From NCBI GenBank assembly GCA_946002345.1, contig CAMFZA010000042.1, forward strand, positions 1-10,982: a stretch of 10,982 nucleotides of DNA. Reading direction: 5' to 3'. This document shows positions 6,887 to 10,982 of this stretch, piece by piece; within the stretch, counting starts at the first letter, position 1; each line of letters opens with the position of its first letter. Both the position numbers and the translations under genes were made by a program. Origin of the DNA: an uncultured Phascolarctobacterium sp. (GTDB lineage Bacteria > Bacillota > Negativicutes > Acidaminococcales > Acidaminococcaceae). Under the pieces are notes generated by a model. It searched no databases. It was not told the origin of the DNA and saw only the letters and a list, made by a program, of their open reading frames with translations.

Positions 6887-7375
6887 ATGAATTTTTTTAA
6901 AAAGCTGGTAGCAAGTAATGAAGAAGCTCCGCAAACTGTGACTGAGGTTGCGCCTCAGCCTGTTCAGGAACCGGAGCCCATCCCCGCACCACCAGTTGTA
7001 ATCCCTACAAAAACTATTAAAAAGGAGTTCAGACCCATGGATTATGAAGTAATTATTAGTCAAAATACTGCTATTAATGGCAACATCAGCATTAATGGCT
7101 GCACCCGCATCGATGGTGTTATTGACGGAACCTTGGCTGTGGATAACGATCTTTTTATCGGAGAATCCGGTAATATCCGTGCCACTGTTTATGCTAAAAA
7201 TGCCACTATTTCCGGTCAGGTAACTGGCAATATTTCCTGCAAGGAGCGCTTAGAGCTCACCAGCAATGCTAAGGTTTTTGGCGACATTAAGTGCACCACC
7301 CTGATTATTGCCGAGGGCGCAATTTTCCGCGGCAAATGTGCTGGCTTTGAAGACTACGAGGAAGTAACCGAATAA
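6887..7375 (+). CDS. Bactofilin (polymer-forming cytoskeletal protein)
   Basis: Bactofilins self-assemble without nucleotide into beta-helical filaments that position cell-wall enzymes. The product is 162 residues: a short N-terminus MNFFKKL, a Pro/Glu-rich disordered stretch (about 13-43), and the bactofilin domain (about 52-152). The domain shows the repeating beta-helix rungs with Ile/Val and Gly spacing, for example TAINGNISINGCTRIDGVID, GNIRATVYAKNATISGQV and KVFGDIKCTTLIIAEGAIF. GAGGTGA (6876-6882) lies just before the ATG, 12 bases after the M23 gene stop, so the two are surely co-transcribed and the filament may localise that peptidase. An in-frame ATG at 7037 with its own AAGGAG could give a 112-residue form lacking the Pro-rich tail. 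A hairpin terminator follows at 7451. Assignment to the family is firm; the partner is inferred. Confidence 0.93.
   Translation: MNFFKKLVASNEEAPQTVTEVAPQPVQEPEPIPAPPVVIPTKTIKKEFRPMDYEVIISQNTAINGNISINGCTRIDGVIDGTLAVDNDLFIGESGNIRATVYAKNATISGQVTGNISCKERLELTSNAKVFGDIKCTTLIIAEGAIFRGKCAGFEDYEEVTE
7022..7039 (+). promoter_or_regulatory. Internal ribosome-site-like sequence and ATG within the bactofilin gene
   Basis: AAGGAG (7022-7027) is followed after 9 bases by an in-frame ATG (7037-7039, codon 51). Initiation here would give the bactofilin core starting MDYEVIISQN. The AAGGAG also simply encodes Lys-Glu in a KKEF stretch, so the site may be coincidental. Confidence 0.35.
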
Positions 7376-7450
7376 TTCAAACATCAGTTTCCTACCGCGA
7401 AATGTGGCAGGAGTCTGAATCGAACTCTTTGTCTAATATGAAGAGGCCAA

Positions 7451-7485
7451 AATAGCCCCCTGCTTGCGCGAAGCAGGGGGCTATT
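7451..7485. terminator. Terminator hairpin between convergent bactofilin and yitT genes
   Basis: AATAGCCCCCTGCTT (7451-7465) pairs over 15 bp with AAGCAGGGGGCTATT (7471-7485) around the loop GCGCG. The 3' flank is AT-rich (ATAATATATTC) but has no clean T-run on the + strand; on the - strand ATTTT is available. Its central 29 bases are the exact reverse complement of the hairpin at 2273-2301. Confidence 0.8.
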
Positions 7486-7512
7486 ATAATATATTCTGTT
7501 TTATCAATACAT

Positions 7513-8403
7513 CTACTCCTTCTCCTCCCGCCGTTTCAAGGCATCTGGGCCGGAAGCCTTGAGAGTAAAGCCTCGCCCAAACACATCCGTCACATCATGA
7601 ATAATCATAAAGGCATCCGGGTCAATGCTTTTGCAAATGGCACGAATTTTGGCCAGCTGGGTGAGCTTGGCCACCACAAAAAGGACCTCCCGATGCTGGT
7701 GGGTAAAGGCGCCCTCGCCGTGCAGATAGGTAACGCCACGGCCCACCACCTTAATAATCTCCTCGGCAATTTCGTGATGCTTATTGCTGATGATGATAAT
7801 ATTTTTCTTGTAATCAAAGCCAATGGTGAAGGAATTACAGGTTTTGGTCATCACAAAAAAGGTCAGGAGGGTATACAATACCGGCTCAATACCGAAGAAA
7901 AAGACGCTGACGGACAGCAGCCCCAGATTAAAAATAAAGCCGGTAGTGCTAATGCTGATGGAATAATGCTTTTGGATGATGGCGCCGATAATATCCGTGC
8001 CACCGCTGGAGCCGCCCACCCGGTACATACACGCAGCGCCAATGCCATAAAGCACACCGCCCGCAATACAAGCTAACAGCTTGTCGTGAACCACCTGATA
8101 ACTGGACAGGAAATGAAAGGCATCCAAGGAAATAGAAAAGGCCACAATACCATAAAGGGCACCGATAGTATACTGTCTGTCCATATATTTATAGGCTAGG
8201 AAAAACAAGGGCACATTACAAATCAAGCTCGTAGCGCCCATTGGCAGGTTGCCGATATAATAAGCAAGCACAGCGACACCACCGATACCACCGCTGAGCA
8301 TTTTGTTGGGCATATAAAATACATTCAAGGCTACGCCCATAATGACGCAGGCCAGGGTAACCATAAAATATTGATAGAGAGTTTTCTTCCAATTGATTCG
8401 CAT
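7513..8403 (-). CDS. YitT family membrane protein (DUF161 plus C-terminal DUF2179)
   Basis: This is a 296-residue integral membrane protein of the YitT family, whose function is not established. The N-terminal two thirds hold about five to six membrane segments, with the family glycine motifs: NKMLSGGIGGVAVL (about 33-46), GGVLYGIGAACMYRVGGSSGGTDIIG (115-140) and FNLGL. The soluble C-terminal DUF2179 domain (about 200-280) has IIIISNKHHEIAEEI, a conserved RGVTYLHGEGAFT turn and the end motif HDVTDVFGRGF. The ATG at 8403 has AAAGGAG 7 bases upstream. The stop is TAG. A candidate promoter lies at 8435-8462, and the gene appears to be a single-gene unit ending at the 7451-7485 hairpin. Nothing in the neighbourhood indicates a substrate. 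Confidence 0.9.
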   Translation of the reverse strand: MRINWKKTLYQYFMVTLACVIMGVALNVFYMPNKMLSGGIGGVAVLAYYIGNLPMGATSLICNVPLFFLAYKYMDRQYTIGALYGIVAFSISLDAFHFLSSYQVVHDKLLACIAGGVLYGIGAACMYRVGGSSGGTDIIGAIIQKHYSISISTTGFIFNLGLLSVSVFFFGIEPVLYTLLTFFVMTKTCNSFTIGFDYKKNIIIISNKHHEIAEEIIKVVGRGVTYLHGEGAFTHQHREVLFVVAKLTQLAKIRAICKSIDPDAFMIIHDVTDVFGRGFTLKASGPDALKRREEKE

Positions 8404-8434
8404 AAAAAGGCTCCTTTGTTATGTCTTGCCTAGT

Positions 8435-8462
8435 ATAGTATCATCTTTTGCCCAAAAAGCAA
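8435..8462 (-). promoter_or_regulatory. Candidate promoter of yitT
   Basis: On the - strand TTGCTT (8462-8457), a 16-base spacer and TACTAT (8440-8435) preceded by TGA form a plausible extended -10 promoter. Transcription would start near 8428, about 25 bases before the ATG. Confidence 0.5.
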
Positions 8463-8567
8463 CTATAATTTAGGTAATTTTAGAATTATTTTACATTTTC
8501 CTTTTGCGGGCGCAGCAAAAAAAGAGAATGAAAAAGCCTGTGAAGCCGCTAATGTTCGAAAAAAAAC

Positions 8568-8602
8568 TTGCAGTTGACGCTAAAGCAGTATAAAATAATA
8601 CT
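8568..8602 (+). promoter_or_regulatory. Candidate promoter of the ispE operon
   Basis: TTGCAG (8568-8573) and TAAAAT (8591-8596) are separated by 17 bases. Overlapping this, TTGACG (8574-8579) has a near-consensus -35 but only a poor -10 (TAATAC, 8596-8601) at 16 bases. Either would start transcription roughly 20-30 bases before the ispE ATG. Confidence 0.5.
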
Positions 8603-8615
8603 GTATACATATGTA
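8586..8615. promoter_or_regulatory. Operator-like dyads around the ispE start of transcription
   Basis: CAGTAT (8586-8591) and ATACTG (8598-8603) are a perfect 6-bp inverted repeat with a 6-base centre, covering the -10. Immediately downstream TACATATGTA (8606-8615) is a perfect palindrome matching the TACAnnTGTA core bound by CopY/BlaI-type repressors. No such repressor gene is present here, and AT-rich promoters yield such palindromes by chance. Confidence 0.3.
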
Positions 8616-8631
8616 GGCAGGTGGGTTGGCA

Positions 8632-9501
8632 ATGAAGCAAATTACTGAAGTAGCTTATGCTAAAATAAATTTGGGTTTGGATATTCTGGGTCGTCGGGAG
8701 GATGGCTACCACGAGGTTAGCATGATTATGCAAAGTGTAGGGCTTTGTGATGAGATTGTGATTTCCCCGGGCAGTGGCGAGGGTAAAATCGACATCTCCA
8801 CCAATATTCCCCATCTTAGCTGTGGCAGCGATAATCTTGCTTATCGGGCAGCAGCGCTTTTGGCACAGCACGCAGGCATAATTCCGAACGTTCACATTGC
8901 CTTGAACAAAAAAATTTTTTTGGCCGCAGGTCTGGCCGGAGGCAGCGCTGATGCTGCTGCCGTGCTGCGCGGTCTGAACAAATACTGGCAGCTGCATTTA
9001 GAAAACCACGAGTTGGAATGCCTGGCCGCAGGCTTGGGCAGCGATATACCCTTCTGCATTGAGGGAGGAACCATGCTGGCCACCGGTCGTGGAGAAATTC
9101 TGACCAGGCTTAAGGATTTGCCCAAAGCCATTGTGGTTTTGGCCAAGCCCCGCAAGCTAGAGGTTTCTACAGCCTGGGTTTACAAGCATTATAACAAGGG
9201 GCGCGTGGTACACGCTCCCTGCATTTGGCAGCTGCAGGAGCATTTAGGGAAGGGAGCAGCAGCTCTGGTGCCCTATATGGGCAATGTGCTGGAAACTGTG
9301 ACCATTCCTGCTCATCCGATTATCGCATCTATCAAAGCCGCCATGCTCAGCGCCGGTGCCTATTATGCATTGATGAGCGGCAGCGGTCCTACAGTTTTCG
9401 CTTTGGCCCCTGATGAGGGTACTGCGGAACAAATAGTTGCAGCTCTGTCTGATTTTGACGTCGAAACAGCCATTACTACAACCGTGGGGAGGATTTACTA
9501 A
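8632..9501 (+). CDS. ispE: 4-diphosphocytidyl-2-C-methyl-D-erythritol kinase IspE
   Basis: IspE phosphorylates 4-diphosphocytidyl-2-C-methylerythritol with ATP in the MEP pathway to isopentenyl diphosphate. The product is 289 residues, normal for the family. The N-terminal motif AYAKINLGLDILGRREDGYHEV contains the catalytic Lys11. The GHMP glycine loop is AAGLAGGSADAAA (98-110), catalytic Asp138 lies in GSDIPF, and the third GHMP motif is MSGSGPTVFAL (248-258). Just before the glycine loop the family usually has IP(V/M/L); here it is IFL, with Phe96 in place of Pro, encoded within a run of seven A and seven T. The frame opens at a TTG at 8626, but the ATG at 8632 has AGGTGG (8619-8624) 7 bases upstream. 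The GntR gene follows after one base, so they share an mRNA. Confidence 0.96.
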   Translation: MKQITEVAYAKINLGLDILGRREDGYHEVSMIMQSVGLCDEIVISPGSGEGKIDISTNIPHLSCGSDNLAYRAAALLAQHAGIIPNVHIALNKKIFLAAGLAGGSADAAAVLRGLNKYWQLHLENHELECLAAGLGSDIPFCIEGGTMLATGRGEILTRLKDLPKAIVVLAKPRKLEVSTAWVYKHYNKGRVVHAPCIWQLQEHLGKGAAALVPYMGNVLETVTIPAHPIIASIKAAMLSAGAYYALMSGSGPTVFALAPDEGTAEQIVAALSDFDVETAITTTVGRIY

Positions 9502-9502
9502 T

Positions 9503-10192
9503 ATGAGTGGACATTTGCAACCCATAAAACTTGACAGCTACAAGCCCTTGCGCGAGCTGGTTTGTGAAAATATACGCCAAGCCATTATTGACGGCACCTT
9601 TAGTCCCGGCGAACGATTGATGGAAATCCAACTGGCCGACGAGATGGGCGTCAGCCGTACTCCCGTGCGCGAGGCCATCCGCAAGCTGGAGCTGGAGGGC
9701 TTCGTGGTAATGATTCCCCGCCGCGGCACCTATGTAGCGGATATTTCCATTAAGGATATCACAGAAATTTACGAGGTGCGCACCTGCCTGGATGTGCTGG
9801 CAGCAGGCCTTGCCGCTGAGCGCATCACCGATGAAGAGCTGGAGACCATGAATGATTATCTCCACGAAATTGGTCAGCATGTGGCCAATCGTGATATGAA
9901 CAAAATTGTCGAGGTGGATACCGCCTTCCACGATGTTTTATACAACGCAAGCCGCAATGAGCGTCTGCGCAGTATTATCAATAATCTGCGTGAACAGCTC
10001 ACTGGCATTCGCGGTCGTTCCATGAGCTATCCCGGACGTCTGGTGGAAACCATGGACGAGCATCGTAATTTGGTGGATGCTATCGCCTCCCGGGATGTGG
10101 AGCGAGCACAGCATGCCGCTCGTGTCCATATTGAAAACGCAGAGCATACTCTGATGCGCTCCATAGCTGAGCCTAAAAAGAGGGCGAGATAA
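9503..10192 (+). CDS. GntR family transcriptional regulator with FCD (FadR C-terminal) domain
   Basis: This is a DNA-binding regulator of the FadR subfamily, dimeric, with an effector- and metal-binding C-terminal domain. The product is 229 residues. The winged helix-turn-helix spans about 13-80, with LADEMGVSRTPVREAIRKLE as the recognition region and RRGTYVA as the wing. The helical FCD domain (about 85-215) keeps all four usual metal-binding positions: Asp139 and His143 (DTAFHDVLY), His187 (DEHRNL) and His209 (ARVHIENAE). The frame is open back to 9437 within ispE, but GGGGAGG (9486-9492) and the homology start point to the ATG at 9503, 10 bases downstream. It overlaps the next gene by one base (TAATG). 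Its target and effector cannot be read from the sequence; autoregulation of the ispE operon is possible because GntR regulators often control adjacent genes. Confidence 0.93.
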   Translation: MSGHLQPIKLDSYKPLRELVCENIRQAIIDGTFSPGERLMEIQLADEMGVSRTPVREAIRKLELEGFVVMIPRRGTYVADISIKDITEIYEVRTCLDVLAAGLAAERITDEELETMNDYLHEIGQHVANRDMNKIVEVDTAFHDVLYNASRNERLRSIINNLREQLTGIRGRSMSYPGRLVETMDEHRNLVDAIASRDVERAQHAARVHIENAEHTLMRSIAEPKKRAR

Positions 10193-10962
10193 TGCAGCAA
10201 TATGATGCAGTGGTCCTGGCCGGAGGCCGTGCTCCCTGGCTCAAGGAGCTGTGTGGCACGGAGCATCGCTGTCTGGCACCTATTGCCGGTCGGCGCATGC
10301 TGGACTATATTCTTGATGCCCTACAAAAAAGTGGCCGCGTGCAGCGCATTGTGGTGGCTACTGACGCCGAGGCCATTGCCCAGCTGAAGGGCACTCTGCC
10401 AGCTAATGTTACCACCTGCCCAGCCGAGAGTGATATGCCTGCCACGGCCTACGCAGCGGTTATGGCTTTGGGAGAATCCGGCAGTCAAAATGTGCTTTTT
10501 GCCTGCGATGATATTCCCCTTTTGACCGAAGCGGGCGTGCAGGATTTTCTGCAGCAGTGTGAGACTATTCCCGGCAAGGGCATCTATTACACTATTATCC
10601 CTAAGGAGACCTGTCTAAAGCGCTATCCCGGTGCTCAAAGAACCTTTGGCCGGGTGACGGATGGTGTTTTTACCGGTGGCAATTTGCTGCTGGTTACTAA
10701 GGATGTGGTCATCAACAGTCAGCAGCTGACTCGCGAAATCTTCAGCCTGCGTAAATCACCCTTTGCTCTAGCCAATTGGTTGGGCTGGAGCTTTATCCTG
10801 AAGGCCCTTTGCCACCGCCTTTCCATTGAGGCAGCAGAAAAGCGCTTTTCACAAATTATGCACACCCCCAGCAAGGCTATCATCACCCAGTATGCCGAAA
10901 TCGGCATGGATGTGGATAAGCCTGCTGATTTAGAACTTATAGAAAAATATTTAACTAAGTAA
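10192..10962 (+). CDS. MobA-like NTP transferase domain protein, substrate unknown
   Basis: This is a nucleotidyltransferase-fold protein of 256 residues, related to MobA/GlmU/IspD-type enzymes that attach a nucleotide to a sugar phosphate, alditol phosphate or cofactor. It begins with the nucleotide-binding VVLAGG (7-12) and has PIAGRRMLDYIL (30-41), the acidic metal site CDDIPLL (105-111), TGGNLLLV, and the terminal GMDVDKPADLELI (238-250), where Asp240 and Asp242 may hold the second metal contact. The loop after LAGG (RAPWLKELCGTEHRC) differs from the canonical GxSxRMGxxK: the usual Lys position appears to be Arg26. The ATG at 10192 overlaps the GntR stop (TAATG), with GAGG 8-9 bases upstream, indicating translational coupling. 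It is not IspD by sequence, although its linkage to ispE invites that label. The substrate cannot be assigned. Confidence 0.85.
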   Translation: MQQYDAVVLAGGRAPWLKELCGTEHRCLAPIAGRRMLDYILDALQKSGRVQRIVVATDAEAIAQLKGTLPANVTTCPAESDMPATAYAAVMALGESGSQNVLFACDDIPLLTEAGVQDFLQQCETIPGKGIYYTIIPKETCLKRYPGAQRTFGRVTDGVFTGGNLLLVTKDVVINSQQLTREIFSLRKSPFALANWLGWSFILKALCHRLSIEAAEKRFSQIMHTPSKAIITQYAEIGMDVDKPADLELIEKYLTK

Positions 10963-10982
10963 ATCTACAAAGAATAGTGGGA

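Noticed and set aside
7390..7440. tRNA-like 3' end on the - strand (GTTCGATTC followed by GCCA).
   Set aside because: The bases flanking the loop do not form a 5-bp T-stem, and there is no room for the rest of a tRNA before the terminator hairpin at 7451-7485. At best a remnant or coincidence.
7597..8076. A 159-codon open frame on the + strand.
   Set aside because: It is antisense to yitT, which has clear family motifs, and it lacks its own ribosome site or recognisable motifs.
8502..8520. Hairpin TTTTGC-GGGCGCA-GCAAAA in the yitT-ispE gap.
   Set aside because: Only 6 bp and AT-rich, with no T-run after it on either strand, so not a terminator. No other role is supported.
8528..8593. A 21-codon open frame beginning MKKPVKPLMF upstream of ispE.
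   Set aside because: No properly spaced ribosome site, and it overlaps the candidate ispE promoter, so it would lie largely upstream of the transcript.

Overview
The window holds ten genes from a bacterial chromosome and no mobile element, tRNA, rRNA or CRISPR array. The gene set is a methionine-type ABC importer, an S13 DD-carboxypeptidase, a LytTR two-component pair, an M23 peptidase with a bactofilin, a YitT protein, and ispE followed by a GntR regulator and a nucleotidyltransferase. With strong AGGAGG-type ribosome sites and moderate GC, this suggests a Firmicute, most likely a Negativicute (diderm Firmicute, perhaps Acidaminococcaceae). That placement is an inference from gene content and general similarity, not from a marker gene.

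Positions 2-2221 (+ strand): the 3' end of metN, then metI, then the lipoprotein gene metQ, together a D/L-methionine importer. The metN portion is cut by the window edge. It also has an in-frame TAG between its ATPase and NIL domains and two unusual residues in the ABC signature. A strong hairpin terminator follows metQ.

Positions 2332-5698 (- strand): read from high to low coordinates, a GHKL sensor kinase, a LytTR response regulator and a PBP4-type DD-carboxypeptidase (dacB), closely spaced and probably one transcript. Diverging from the kinase (+ strand, 5918-7375) is a pair encoding a membrane-anchored M23 endopeptidase and a bactofilin. The shared 5699-5917 region carries a good LytTR-type direct repeat (two 9-mers, 12-bp spacer) upstream of candidate promoters in both directions. 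The simplest reading is a wall-remodelling module: a membrane-sensed signal controls a DD-peptidase on one side and an M23 hydrolase with its cytoskeletal scaffold on the other.

Positions 7451-8403: a second terminator hairpin, an exact inverted copy of the 29-nt hairpin after metQ, then yitT (- strand), a membrane protein with a C-terminal DUF2179 domain. Both hairpins lie between convergent genes.

Positions 8568-10962 (+ strand): a promoter region followed by ispE (MEP isoprenoid pathway), a GntR/FCD regulator and a MobA-like nucleotidyltransferase, probably one operon. No gene-free stretch exceeds about 230 bases.
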